From the NCBI GenBank assembly GCA_004802725.1, contig SGPM01000018.1, forward strand, positions 62,001 to 126,000: DNA of 64,000 nt, read 5' to 3'. Shown piece after piece: positions 40,314 to 55,300 of the stretch. This DNA comes from Antrodiella citrinella (Eukaryota; Basidiomycota; Agaricomycetes; Polyporales; Steccherinaceae). Every line of letters begins with the position of its first letter. The first letter of the stretch is position 1. The notes beneath the pieces were generated by a model that worked only from the letters and a program-made list of their open reading frames with translations, did not search any database and was not told the DNA's origin. A program made the position numbers and the translations under genes.

Positions 40314-43300
40314 TAGGTTTGGGTGTATAGATATCCGTACATGGCACTCCAACATTGAGCAGCATGCATCAGAAGGCGTCAACAAGATTCTCATTGGTAA
40401 CAAGTCGGACTGGTCGGATAAGCGTGCTGTGACCGAGGAGCAGGGACGGGAACTGGCAAATGAGCTGGGCATCAAGTTCATGGAGACGTCTGCGAAGGTG
40501 AACGAGGGAGTCGAGGATGCTTTCTTCGCGCTTGCCAGGTACGTCTTCATCGTATGCTTGTAGCCTTTCGCTCATAGCACACTCTTGACAGGGATATCAA
40601 GACGCGATTGATCGACTCCCAAGCCGATGCCGCAGGTGCACAGGGCAATGCACAGTCCGGCTCGGACGGTCAAGTCAAGGTCAATCAGCCCGCCGCACAG
40701 GCGTCGGGCGGGTGCTGTTAAGACAATGTACCAATCACCACGTATTGTTCACCTTGGCGTTTTTGTACGTAGCATCCATCCATCTTGTCTGATTCTCTTC
40801 GAGTTCTGCGTTTGTCCTCTATCTATTAACTTTCTTCGCCTCGTTCAATACATGCACATATGGACTTTGGGTCAGATGTTGTGCGCTTTCGTCGAGATGT
40901 CAAGATCCAAAGCAATGGAGTAATGCCATACAGTAAAATACAACATGATCACAGAGGCACTGACGAGTTCCAATTACCTCCCCACCACCTCTTGATCCTC
41001 TCTCCTCCCCACTCTTCGTACTCTGCCTTGGTCACGCTGACCGTCCGGAACTCATCCGTCTTCGCAAAGTCCGCCATACCCTTCCATGCATCTACCGATG
41101 GCTCTTTTGCTTTAAAGATATGCAGCGGCATCTCCGGCGGGAGAATGGGTCGGAGGGTGGCGTGCAGGCGATCGACCAGACCTGGAAGTTGTGACGGCCC
41201 GCCCGTCACGAATATATTCTGCGCAGGGCTCAGTCGACTGAGACATCGTCAATGAGATATGACATACCTTGACAAGCCGTCCTTTCTCTGCGTCTGAAAA
41301 TCGTGCCAGGACGTTCTGGATGACCTCGCCCAGCCCTGCCGAGTCCACTCCGGCCATACTTGGAGAGAGCCAAGCTTCACACACCCGCCAGCGCTCGACA
41401 TTCAAGTGGATCCTCGTCTTGCCTGATTTGCCATTAGTGGATAGTGGATGGTGCAGTCTAAAGACATCGACGTACCCTCAACATCGCCTTCTTCGTACGG
41501 GGGCTTGAAAGCAGATACAAGAGCTGACTTTTGTGAGGCTAGGGATGCGTGTGTGTGGTCCACTGTAAAACTGGGATCATACGCGAGTAGCTTCTCTTCT
41601 ACCAGCTGAAGATTTGAGAGATCCTCCTCCTCGTCTGATGAACCGGCTGCGGGGTTCTACCAGGTGAAAGTCAATTTCATCCTCCTGAATGACACACGAA
41701 GGAGGAAGCTCACGATCTTCCGGTAGATAGCCCAGTCTGCATCGTCAGCACCGAACATATCGTCTTGAAAAAGAAGTGTAAGATCAGGAACACAAGAAAA
41801 TCTACGTGTTACAAACCTCCATTCGCTTTTCGCCTCTTCTTTGGCACCCGCTCATCAGCTGCAAGGTGTGCGATGTTCTTCATCCTGGCTTGTGACGCGG
41901 CGCTCTTCCTGTCTGTCAAAGCAGCCTTTCGTCTGTTCCTCTCCTTGATCTTGTTCATGATTGCCTGGGTACGAACAATGAACTTCTGCGCCTTGAGCAA
42001 ATTAGATGGGACTGACCTCGTGTTCTCTGCGCATTTTGATCGCCCACCCTTCCAAGTCGTTATCCCTCTCGTCCTCTTCACGCTTCTCCCCCGCTTCTCG
42101 TTCTTCCCGTTCCCGGTCCTTCTCTTTACGCGCACGTTCGCGAGCATCGTAGCCTGCTTTCATCAGCTTCTGTTTCTTCTTCTCCTTGAGCTGTTCCTCG
42201 TCCAACTATTGTACCATTCACGTTCATCAGCATGATAATCATGGTAGCATTGGAAGAAAACTCACATCCGCATCGGGAACGTCTATCAGAGGGAACGACG
42301 GTGCTTCCTCCTGTAATGAAGTTCAATCTCAGGAGAGGTTTACGAAAGCTATTGAATATGTACCTCCATTTCATCCCCGTCAACGTCCTTCTTCCTAGCC
42401 TTCTTCAAGCTGGCTTCGAGTTTCTTGATTGTACCATCCAACGCAGCATCATTATCGAAGCCTTCAGCAGCCAGCGTCGACTGTGAAATTATCAGTGATT
42501 CCGGAACGCTCCTGACGAGACAAGCACACACCTGCCAATCTTTCTTGTTCTCCGTATCCCGCTTCTCTCTCAGGCTCAACAGATTCTGCAGTTCGCTCTC
42601 CCTTTGTACAAGCTATCGGAATGGCAGTACCACCAAAATCAGCTGCGTTGGAGCGACAAAAGTGGATGACGCACACCTTTTCCTGTCTCGACTTCGCCGC
42701 TAGTTCCTGCAACTTCCTTCCCTGCTCCTTTCGCCTCTCTGACACCCTATTCAATTCCTCCTCGGTCTTCTCCTCTACGATGGGCAATGTGAAGGGGAAC
42801 TGAATAATGCGACCCGCAGCGCGCATCTTGAGGGGGTCCTTCAGCTCGCGGAGCTTTGCGGGGTAGTCGATGGCGAATTCGCAGAATTCTTGCATAATCC
42901 ACTGACCAGGGATAAGCGAGGATGATTTCAATACTGGATTTGACACGTACGCTGGTTTGACTGGACGTCACACGGGTAGGGAAGGTTGGGTATTTGAGTT
43001 GGACGAGTTTCAGGAGATATTCAGTGGATTGCACAGCACCCCACGGTATTCTGCATTTGTTTTTAGCTTGGCGAAGTCGATGCAAGATAACGCAGAACAT
43101 ACCGCTTCGAGTGGCTCATGAGTCCCTTGCCGTTCAGGATTGGCACTATTGATGTCGAGGCTGAATTGAATGATACAACGAGCCCATCGCTGGTGAATGG
43201 TGTTGGTGGTGTTGGGAGGTTGTTGTGGTAGAAAGACATGACAGAGTCAACGCAATACGCAAGTGATGGTACTGAGTATTGCTCAAACATGAGTTCAGAC

Positions 43301-46300
43301 GTCACTGTACAAAGGAGGAGCGCGTTCAATAAACGAGTATGGCAAACATAAAGAAAGTACGTACATGCACGCGAATGCAAAGGCGAAGCCAATCTCTCTG
43401 TCATCAACACTGGATGTTCCACGGAGGATGTATCAATTCCGAGTTGAATGAATGCGTAATCCAATGCATTCTCCTATGTCTCCCGACAAGAGTGAATGTC
43501 AGTATTTGCTCAATCTTCGACCCCGCATACGAAAACCAACAGCGGGGTTGGGGGAGCATAAAAAGTCACTCACCAGCGCGTCAAAGTTCAACAAAACATC
43601 TCCTTCCCATGGTGTCCTAGTCTGAGACTTCGCACCAGACTCTGAGTCGATCCCTTCGCCGAACAGCAGCAAGGGTCTGTTTTGCTTTCGCTCCTTGTAA
43701 CGAGCTATCGCGTTCAGCCCGCTGCGAGGCGTAGATGACGTGGCGAACCCAAACCGCAGATTTGTCGACCCATTGTCAATGACCAGCGGGGTGCCCTTTC
43801 CTCGATGATCGTCATACGAGTCGGGTTGGTAAACTGTCGGGAACGGGACGACGGGGAGTCGAGTAATATCGAGCTCGCTTGGTTCGTACATGGCGGCCTC
43901 TGACAAGAGCGAGATCAGCCTTCGCCTTGGTGTTCAAGTTGTGTGAGATAAACTTAAACGCTGATCAATGCACGCCTCAAAACAGACTGAGGCAATCTAA
44001 TTTCCATATCGGGTCTGCATTTTCCTTTTGCGTCAGGCCTGGCGTTGAGTCGCTCAGTTGGGCAGAGAAGCTCTCAACACATATCGGTACGTGTACAAAG
44101 GTCCTTTACTTTAACAACACATCTTTAGGCCAACTTTGCTCTTGGAACATCATGTCTAGGCAGGAATGGGGATCTCCGCCTGCGGGGTAAGTCGTACAGC
44201 ATGCCTCCTGACGTTATCGGAGAAGTCGTCCACCGCAGAGTGAGTGGTGACACGGTTGTCCTATAGAATGCGATCAGCCTCAAAATCAAATTCTGCAGAA
44301 GATATGATGACTCACCCAGACAACGACAGTTCCAGGCTTGTAAGTGGCACGAATGTGGAAATCGGCGCCCTTGGCAATATGATCGAACAAGAACTTGAGC
44401 AAGTACTCAGACTCTTCGTCTTTGAATCCAACGATGCGCGTGGTGAATCCCTGATTGACATAGAGTGCCTTCTCACCGGTGACAGGGTGACGGCGAACAA
44501 CGGGATGCTAGAAACCGTGTTAGCAATGTTACTCCGTAAGACGATACAACACATACTTCACTCTCAACCGGCTCACGTCTGACTGGTCCTCCACGTTTAC
44601 GAGCGAATTCGGCCTGGTAAACTGCGGAGTGAACTGCCTTCAGACCTTCCAAACGCTTCTGGAACTCCGGTGAGAGGCGGTTGTAAGCTTCGACTTGAGA
44701 GCTAAACAACGTGGAGCCTCCGACGTCGGGCTACAATACATTCAGGAATGTAACAATTGCGCATATACCATGAGACTTACCTGATCCAAGATCCAGAAGA
44801 AAGTTGTGCCGGGAGTCTGCTTCTCGTACGACTAAGACAATGTTAAGACAATGTGAGCGGGGATGACACAGTACATAGGGGTTATCATACGATGTCTGAA
44901 TGCCAGCTGGTCTTGTTGGTTCGGTTGTCACCGCCATATTCTCTGAATATGTTGTCGGTCGCGTCACGATATACTGTTCACTCAAAACGAATGAAAAGGA
45001 GGACTAAGAGACAGTCTCGTCTAACACTCACCGACATGAAATTCGGGGTAGCCTTTGACATTTCCGGAGGTCGGGTGTCTCTGGATCTTACCGAAGTGAC
45101 TGTAAAACAATCAATACATAGATAATGAGTATCGAACGCTGTAGTACACACCTTGCAAGTTCGATCTGCTTCTCAATCCCGATGTCCTTGAAGTCTTGAT
45201 CCCGCAAGACCAAGACTTTTCGCTCTGCCGCGTACAATCCCAGCTCGTTCAAGCCTTCTTTGGAAAGCTGGGAAATCTGCACCCCAGTAATCTCAGTACC
45301 AATGTACGGGCTCAAGTGGTTCGTCTTGACGTCTCCGGTGAAGAAGAGATGAGGCTTCTTGGGATCAGCTCCAATAGCGGGATCCGAAAATTCTGTAGAA
45401 TAGCTATCAGCGACGTCTTCGAAGGATTGATGAAAGAATCATACCAAAAATCTCAGTGGGAGGGAACTTCTCCGTTACGTCGAAGTATGGTAAGTAGGCA
45501 GGGTAAGAGGCGCCTTTCTGTTAAGACCGGTGAGCGATAGATTTGTGGGTGCCTGGTATGAGATGGAACGCACATCCTGTTGCTTGTTTTGACTGTCATC
45601 CTTGAGTTGTAGTTTCAGAACTTCGGAAGTTACAGTCTGAGTATTGCTTTGGTCGATATCTGCGACAGAGGGAGCCATGGCTGGAGATGTGAGGTGCTTC
45701 ACACGCTTGAGCCACTGTGTAGGAAGCACTATAGCATTTATATGGCCTGAAATCCATATCGGCCGAAGGAGTCAGCTAAAGATAATGCAATTGCAAGATG
45801 CAATGGGCACAGAATGGTGTGGGCCATCTGAAGAAGGCTTCACTCGTCGTCAATAATGCGTCAAGAGGGTCCAATAGCATCATGACACGGTCGCGGCACG
45901 GCATCGAGGGACGAACGAGGGACAAAACTCCTGGATAACAGGATACACATGATTAGAATATGAACGAGTACGGATTGGCCCCCTCGAGGAGGTCTTATCG
46001 AATAGACAGACCACTGTACTCACGGCTATGGCGCGACATCACTTCATTGTGAGGTGCAATGAGACGAGACGAGAAGCCACGGTTTGCACATGACGCGGAC
46101 GTCCAAGAGCAGTTACATGTTGTCTTCCTTGCTAGCCTAATCAACATTCTGAGACTTGGATGAGATGTGGGATCTACGCACTTTGACAATATTCCAAACT
46201 ATATCATGCAGACGCAGACGCGCGATGACATAGGTACGGCCTTAGTTCAAGGCTGTTCCGCTGCAGATCTTGACTTGCGCGCCCACTTTGCGCGTCCCTG

Positions 46301-49300
46301 TTTGTGGCTGGTAGCAACGCGCTGCGTGTTACCGATATATGTGTCGTTGTTATTGTCGACGCCGTCGTCGTCGCGACTCGCCGCCAGCGAATACAAAAGC
46401 GAGGGCCAAATCTAATCTCAAAGAGGAGGAGGAGGCGCGGCAGAAAAAACAAGCGCCCCCAGAGGCAGAGACAGAAGAGTTATGGGCGTCTCTTTCATTG
46501 ACCTTTAACTCTGACCACGACGACCTTCCGTATGGCCCCTCCTGGTTTCAGTTTCTTCTCCAAGTCAACCTCGAAAACGGGGCCTTCGAAGAGCGGCACA
46601 AATGTCGTCGTGACGACAAGGATCGTTCAGAGGCCTGCAGCGAGCAGTGTTCCCGGGTCAGTCGTCCGACAGGCGATTCCGCAAGTACCAGGTCCATCGC
46701 GCTCTGCATCTATATCTAAGGACCTCGCGCGGAAACGTAAAGAACATGCCACTGTAGACGTTACTCAACCTCCGACGAAGAAACCTCGTATTTCACCATC
46801 TCCCCTTGGCTCGCGCGCTCCGAGTGCAACCCCATCCCTCCGCGCGTCCGTACCTTCCTCACGACATTCATCTCTCGCCCCGGTGGCAGGCGATGTGATG
46901 TCGAGAGCTGGATCTGCTCTTCCTGAAATTTATGTGCAGGCCCCGCGCGAGTACTGGACGGAGGAGGATGGCCGGACTGGAACTCTTTTGAGCTGTGAAC
47001 AGGTCATACGAGACATGGTCAAGACCTATAAGACTTGTGAGTCGCTTACTTCTCACCTTTGTTAGATGCTGAAGACTACCTATCAGATTTTCGGAATCCT
47101 AACGACCCTACTGACATGTCCTTCAACGCGGACAACCTCCCTTGCGCCGAACTTGAGTACCCAAATGACCACTCCTCCGAAAGGTACGCCTTCAAGGCAA
47201 TTTCATCCTCACATTGCAATAAACAGTGTCTTGCAGATTCATGCTCCTGGTTCCTAAGGACAAGGACCTGTATGATCCCATCCGCTGCCTTCAGCAGACC
47301 ATCCACACCATGGTCGAGTACTACCTCACACCCGAGCAGCAAGCTCTTTTCGGACCTCTACCAGACGCACATTTGAGGAATCTTTCAGACGATGCAGCCC
47401 GCATTGCTTCACCAGGTCCGGAAAAGACTCCAACTAGTTCCGGTTCGACTCCGGCAGCTTCTCCCCCTACTACTGCGTCGTCACCATCTTCCGCATCCGA
47501 GGCCTCTTCGTCTGCCTCGTCGTCCACTACAGCCACATCTATCTTATCTATGCAATCATGCTCCTCGCTGTCCTCGTTAAAGGATTTTGTTCCTCTTCCC
47601 ACAGACGATGCCCCATCCTTCGGCTTTCCCCGACGCCTGCAACGTGCCATTTCCACACATGACGGACCTCTCTTCCTGAAAATCATGGACGGTATCAATG
47701 CGCTCCTCAGGGCCTGGAAATACCCTTTCTTGCCCGACGACCCATTCGAGTCCGCCCCACCTAACTGTCTCCGCGAGATGGTCAAAACCTGGACCGACTG
47801 CGGTATTCCGGACGCAGTGCGGCTGCGTATCATCGACGAAACATACCAGCGCACGGTCGGCCCTCACGCTCATAACCTGAACAAATACGAGTCATTTTCT
47901 TCAGAGGTCTACGGAGAGCTTTTGCCGCCGTTTGTGTCGGAGATCATCCGGGCAACAGGTCTCCATTCAGACTCGCTTCTGGTTGATCTAGGATCAGGCG
48001 TCGGAAACGTCGTCTTGCAGGCGAGTCTGGAGACTGGCTGCAGTGGATATGGCGTAGAGATCAATGCGGCCCCCGCGAAGATTGCAACAACTCAACTGGA
48101 ACAATTTAGACTCCGGTGTCGGATGTGGGGTCTCAAGATGAGCGATGTGGTGCTGGAGGAGGGAGACATGCTGGAAAGCCCGCAAACAGCTATGATGCTA
48201 GCCAAGGCAGACGTGGTTTTGGTGAACAACAAGGTGTTCAAACAGGATTGTGAGTGTCTAGTACACATAAGTCGTCAATCGTGACTAACTTTGCTCCAAC
48301 AGTGAATGAGGCGATCAAGGCAAAGTTCCTCGACCTCAAGGAGGGTGCCATCGTAGTATCCCTCAAGCCGTTTGTGCAGTCCAGTCGGCTCTCGGAACGC
48401 AACGTGAGTTGGTTGACCACGTACTTCCTTTCTGTGCTCTGACCTCGTTGCAGATTGACGACATCAGCTCCATCCTTCGCGTTGAGGAGCGCCGCTACCG
48501 CCGCGGATACGTCTCCTGGGGTGACGGTGGCGGCACGTACTACCTACACCGTGTGGACCGGGCTGGGTATGCCAACGCACGGATGAATCACGAGAATTCG
48601 CGTTCATCGTCCCGGAGCACGCGCTCTCGGCGATGAACTGTTTTAATGCCACTATCTTACTACCAACTGACGCTTTATGACTAGTACTATCGGGAAGGAA
48701 CTTTCTTGTGTTTTTGTATACCTGTTGTGGTGATATGCTCTCCTAGCATACCGTGTTGTTATAATTATTGTTAGAGTACTGACCGCTGTCTTGTAATAAT
48801 GTTTTGTTGCAAATTCGCGAGTCTTTGTCTGGTGGAGTGATCGGTGACTATATCGTTATGTGTGACGGAGTGACGCGTTACGCGTCTTGCTCAGGGCTAC
48901 CATCACTGTCGGGGAAACGCGAAACGTTTCCTGAACTCCGATTGCTTTTGTCGTTCTTTCTGTTGATGTGAACGCATATTTGTAGGTCGATTCTCCGTGT
49001 TTGCGTAGTTTGACGCGTCTTTCTGACGGATCGTCGCGTTTTTCTTACAGTTGAATGTGCCACTCGCAGCTGCGCACCTCGTGTGTAGACGAATAAAGAA
49101 TTAAGCTCAAGGTTCATTCATATCGCCCGACATGAGGCTGCACCCAGACGAATGTCCGCCAGACGTTCTTAAAGATGGCGAGCACGATGATTCGAGGTTG
49201 CCTTCATCCCCCACGACTGAACATCCCCCCATAACCGAATCTGAGATGAGGGACCGAACGAAGACTGCCAAACCTGCCGGGGACTTTGTCCTTGACCCCA

Positions 49301-52300
49301 ACTTGTTTGCGCCCGCAACGCTGCGAGAGCAAACAGTCCTCGATATTGCCATTGGCAATCTCGAGGGCACTTTTCTAAACTACAACATTGACCGGACGAA
49401 AGTGCTTGCCAAGTTGATGAGCGTCGATAGTCTGCTGGAATTCACTATCTCAGGCGAGTCGCTCGATATTTGTGTCACTCCTATTCGCTAACTCTCCCTG
49501 CAGCCATCAGCCATGAAACGGCTACGACGCTTCTCTACGCTATCATTGACCAATTCCCCACAACCGCGGAAGCGTTTCCTGCTTCCCTCTCCTTCAGGCT
49601 ACTATCCCGATTGTCCCAATATTTCTGGACGCTGGGATATCCGGCGTCGGGTCTCAATGATAGCCACCGGGCTGTTGATTTGGCACATGCGTGCCTTCAG
49701 GTTATCCCGGGGCTATCACTGGCTGGACACGACGCCGTTCCGGAGGAGGAGGAAGATCTAGGTTTCGTAAAGAAGAAGAGATCTCAGCGCGAGAAGAAGA
49801 AGGCGAAGCGCAATGACCGCGTCGTCCCAGTCGATACGAGACATTTTGATAACCTAGGGGTGGAGGTGCCAAAGGTGAGAGAAGAGGCCGAGGTATTGGC
49901 GAAGAGCATTTTGGACGATCAGTTGAGAATCCTTCAGGTGAGTGGCAAGTTGCCCGAATGACCAGAGCCAGTGCTTATCGCGCCTTTAGTATTACTTCCA
50001 AGTGCTTCGCAAGCCCGAGTTGTCCGACACTTTCAAGAAGGCGTACATTCCTGATATTATCGTAGCTAACGGTACCCAGGACGCATTTACCAAGAACACA
50101 GCCAATGTTTCAGTTACTCAGCCCGTGAGCACCACGCAAGAAATACCCGTTGCTTACCCCATGGTACAGCCGATGAGAGCAGCTTTATATTTTGACACCG
50201 TAGACGGTTTCGGAGATTGGAGAGTCTACATATCAACGCGCGCAGATGGAAACTTACGGGAGACGAAGAAGAAGGACCCTATGCTCTTCAAAATCATCAT
50301 CAAGAAGATCAAGTACGTGATTGTCGGATTTACTTTTCATCATTGAGCTCAACTGTCTTTTTGTAGAGAGCTCTCTAAAGGGCATTTCTCCGATGACAAT
50401 CAGAAGCGGTTGAATGGACCCGACGTTGAGATACCCGTGTTCGAGGCGAAGATGACAAGAGACAGCCGTCTGGTGGTAAGTCTTCGTGTAGACACGTATG
50501 TGAACCTTAGACATGACCATTGTACAGTACCAGGTGGATTGTGCGAAAGAGTTTGATAGCGACGTAAGTTTTTTGACCCTTTTTATACCGCCTTTCACAG
50601 GCTATATCTTCTCCGCACCATAGATCGAGTGGCAAGGTCAGTTTCACTCAGGTCTGTGGATGTCTTATATGTTGACCATCTGATAGTGCTTAGGATTTTC
50701 GGTATATACACTCACGCCCAGCTGGACAAGCGATTCTGGGACGCGGTAGGGCATCAGTTGGGCGGTAAAGGCAAGGAGTACAAGAAACGGTCGGCACCTC
50801 GTACACTCTCACTCGGGGACGTGACTGAATCGTTCGCGTAGATGCGTATTCCGCAACCCACAACGTCCCGGCGACAATGTGGTAGCGCCAGCTTCGTTCC
50901 CTCAAGCTGTGGAACCTACCGCCCCTGAACGCGCCATCCGCATTCCGAATCTTCGTGACAAGGACCGCGAGGAGGTATATGCTCTCAAGCTTGAGTTCGT
51001 GATAAGATCACTAACATCAAATGTTTCCAGCTTCATTCTCTTCTTGTGTAGGTGCAGGTGTATGATTCCCGCTCACTGTCATTGACCGCTTTGCTAGGTT
51101 GGAGAAGTTTGTAACCTTCTCGCAAGTAAGAGCAATTGGAATGCACATCAAGTTCCAACTAACCTGCTGGCAGGCTCTCCTGAACAGCATTCTTGCCGAT
51201 CAAGATGTTGCACACGTCTTCCAGATGTCGTAAGTATTCGCATCACTCAGGTCATTGCACAGTGCTCAATTCTACGTTGCAGCCCTCAGGAGCAAGAGAT
51301 CGTGCAGCACGGATCTTCATGTTATGTTCTGGGACGCAGCGGAACTGGGTACGTTAGGTCCATCTCGCCCCGTTCGTCGCTAATTTGATCACGCCTACAG
51401 GAAAACCACGACAATGATATTCAAGATGCTCGGGATCGAGCGTACATGGGAGCAGTCGCGGGAACTGTTTCAAGGAACCCTCTCTCGACCACGTCAAATT
51501 TTCGTGACCCAGTCGAAGGTCCTCGCGGAAAAGGTCGAAGAGTATTATGCTAAGCTGTCACAATCACTTGCAGCGGAGCAACGCTCCACTCAAGAATCGT
51601 CGAAAATATCCGCTGATAAAGTGCAGAAAGGTCTCGTTGATCACGACGAAGAGGAGTTGTATCGGGGTGACCTTCCGAGACGCTTCGGGGAGTTAGAAGA
51701 CAAGCACTTCCCGCTCTTTGTGACTTACGATCAGGTATGTTTGAGACTTTCGTATTACGATGAACCGTTCACTAATGAATGGATTCGAATTTGCAGCTTT
51801 GCAGATTACTTGAAACGGAACTCGCTGTGAAGCTCGGGGGAGTGCAAGAAAGAGACGACTCTGATGCTGCCTCCAATGCTTCAGACCTTCCTGAGTCAAA
51901 TGACTACATGCTGCAGCAAAGAGCATACTTTGTCTCCTACTCAGAATTCCTCAGGTCGTACTGGCCTCACTTTTCACAGAAACTGACCAAGAGGCTCGGT
52001 ACGTGAGCGATTTGATCTCTTGTCCGCGGCCGCTGATGGTGGTTCTCTTCAGATCCGGCTCTCGTTTTCGCTGAGTTTATGGGTACGTGAATCAGTTACA
52101 ATGAAGTCAGTCTGGACTGACTTTGTTTCGAATAGGTGTCTTGAAAGGATCTGAGCAGACTCTTCACTCTGAGACGGGATATCTGACTCAGCAGGAGTAC
52201 GAGGCTCTTAGTCACCGCTCTCATGGTACATTCTCTAATCAGCGAGACATGATCTACGCAATCTTCCAAGCGTACCAGCAAAGGAAGGCCTTGCTTCGTC

Positions 52301-55300
52301 ATTATGATGCTGCCGACCGGTACGTAGATGTCAAATCACTCCATATTGAACAAAGGGCTGAAATGAGTTCAAGGACTCATGCTATTGTGACGACCCTCTT
52401 GAATTGCGGTATACCGGGCAGATCTGTCGACTTCATGTGAGTGAAGCCCACCGATGATGACTACTTTCCTGATGTCGCTATCATAGCTACGTCGATGAAG
52501 TGCAAGACAACTTGCTTATCGACGCACACAGTGAGTCGTTTGTCACAGGAGAAGCGAGTCTCCTCTCTCACGATTTCCGAAAGTTCTCCGATCTATTTGC
52601 AATAATCCGGACGGCCTCTTTTGGGCAGGCGATACTGCCCAAACGATCTCCGCTGGAAGCTCTTTCCGATTCAATGATTTGAAAGCGTTCTTGTATCGTC
52701 TCGAGGTAGGTCTCGTAGCCGTTGTTCATTATGCGTGCAGTATTGATGCATAATCTTTAGAAGGCGAGAAGTGGCGAGGATTCTCAGAAGCGGCCGAGGT
52801 CGTTCCAGCTGATCACGAATTATCGATCACACAACGGAATCGTCAGTTGTGCGCAGAGTGTGGTGCAGCTGATCACAGAGTTCTGGCCTCATGCTATTGA
52901 CGTGCTCGCTGAGGAAAAAGGTATTGTGGACGGTCTGAAGCCAGTCTTCTTCAGTGGCTGGGACAAGACCACTGTGCGCTATGAGCAATTCTTGTTTGGC
53001 ACATCGTAAGCAACACACCCTCTTAAGCGAAGCTATGTACTGATCGTACATTAGCGGAAGTCAAATCGAGTTTGGTGCAAAGCAATGTGAGGGATACACA
53101 ATTTTTTAGCTTGTGGATTTGTCACTTATCTGATCTCGTAGGTATTCTGGTGCGGGACGACGCAGCGAGGGAGAAATTGCGCACACAGGTCGGCGATATT
53201 GGCCTGATCTTGTCGGTCTCCGTCTTTTGTTGCATTGCCATACATCTCCGCTGACTTGTACACAGAACCCTCTATGAGAGCAAGGGTCTGGAGTTTGACG
53301 ATGTAAGACAAGCTCAGAGTGACCCTGAACTATTCCTTGGGCTCGACTGAAATGTAATCCTCTAGGTCCTACTGTACAACTTCTTCGAGGATTCCACTGT
53401 GGATGCAGCTCAGTGGCGAGTCGTATTGAACGTACTTAGTGGAAAGGACATCAATTGTCCCCGTTTCGATGAAAACAGACACAGCGGCGTGTGTCGTGAG
53501 GTGAGTGAACACGAGCTCGAGCCTTTATGCTAGGCGCTCAACTTACACTGTTCGCCTTCAGCTGAAATTCCTGTATGTTGCAATCACACGTGCACGGAAG
53601 AATCTCTGGATCGCGGATTGCTCTGATCGCGGTGCGTCAATGCGGGTCAGTGCTCCTTGTAGTGAGACATGTTGTTACACTGAACTCACAATGACTCAAA
53701 GGCTGTGTGGGATGCGAAGGAACAGGTGCACAATTGCTCGCCAGGTGACAATGTCCCGCAGCTAGCTACTACTTCTACTCCCGAGGAATGGGCTCAAACG
53801 GCTCGTGCACTCTTCGACAACCGTCGCTACATGCAAGCAGTACACAGTTACGAGCGAGCTGGGCTGCTGCGCGAGAAGGGTGTATCATATGCTTACTTCC
53901 TGCGAGAACAAGCACGTGCCAAACTAGTCACGACTCGCCTTCAGCCTTCCGACGCATCCCGCAACGAGGCCTACCTCGCTGCTGCCGAAGCATTCCTCTC
54001 ATCAGCCAAGGTAGCGCCAACGGAGAAGCTTGCGTACTATCGTATTGCTGCGGAATGCTTCTCGGAAGGCGGCGAGGATGGTAGAGCGGCTGAAGCATAT
54101 CTTTCAGCCTCCGAGTACACGCGCTCTGCCCAACATTATCGGAAGGCAGGGATGTTCGACGAAGCTGTAGATGTTGTCCAGAAGCATAGCGAAGATATCC
54201 CATCTCCTTCTGCGGAGAAGATTATTGACGTTGCCAAGATCCACTACTTCACAAAGAACAAACTTGAGTGAGTAACAAGCTGACAATGGCGACATCTCTC
54301 AACTGATCTATTCGCTGGACTATGATAGCCAAGCCACGAGATTGTTTCCGACAATCGAGGAAGCGTTCAAGTTCATGGAAGATTATGAATTCGACGTAGC
54401 TCGTGCGGACCTTCTTGAACGTGGCGGTCGTTTCGCCGAAGCAGCTGAGCTACATTTTGCTGAGGGTCGCACTGTTCAATCAATCGGGCTATTACTCAAG
54501 GACAACCACGAAGAGTCACTCATGCGAGCCCAGTCGTGTCTATTGGACGGTCTATGGAGCTCCTTACCCTTTGGCGTATCGATGAGATTTCATCAAGACC
54601 AAGGGAACTCTGGGACTGAAGCCTTTCTGAAGGACCTGCTACCTGTATGTGAGCAGTTGAATCAGATAAGTGGTATTACGGAGCACACATCAGATCAGGT
54701 AGGTGTATGTACTTCCGACGTTCATGCATCTCATGGTGACGACATTACTCAGATCTCTATGTTCCAACTCATCGCCGCTCGCAATTACTCGTCACTACAA
54801 GCTCTTGGTGAACGGTTTCATACTGTACACAACGACTTCATTTCGGCCATGCTGTGCTTGGATCACGCATTCAGCACCACTCTCAACATGCAGAATGCCT
54901 CTCCCTCAGAAGTGTCCACCCTTCTGCAGTCTTTCCTTCTCTATGCGAAAGGGCTGGCTCGCATTGCTTTCCACTGGGACCCTGCTCACAAAACTGATCT
55001 TCAACGCCTTTTCGGTTTCTCTGAGATTTCTGCAAACGTATTCCTGGTCCCTAAGCGCACACGTCTTTACCACGAGGTACTGAAGAGGAAGCGCATCATT
55101 ACAACCGAAGAAGAAGCCGGTATCACCCTTCGTGGACAAGATTTGGGTCAAGTAATTCGGACGTGGATTCAAGGTCACCTCTCGTCCCGGGCTCGAAACG
55201 AGAACCTTGCATGTCGGAACGCAAGGGCTTATTTCCCCTGCTCGGCTTTCATCGTCTTCGGTGACTGTGCCAGAGCCGGAGATTGCTATAACGCTCATGT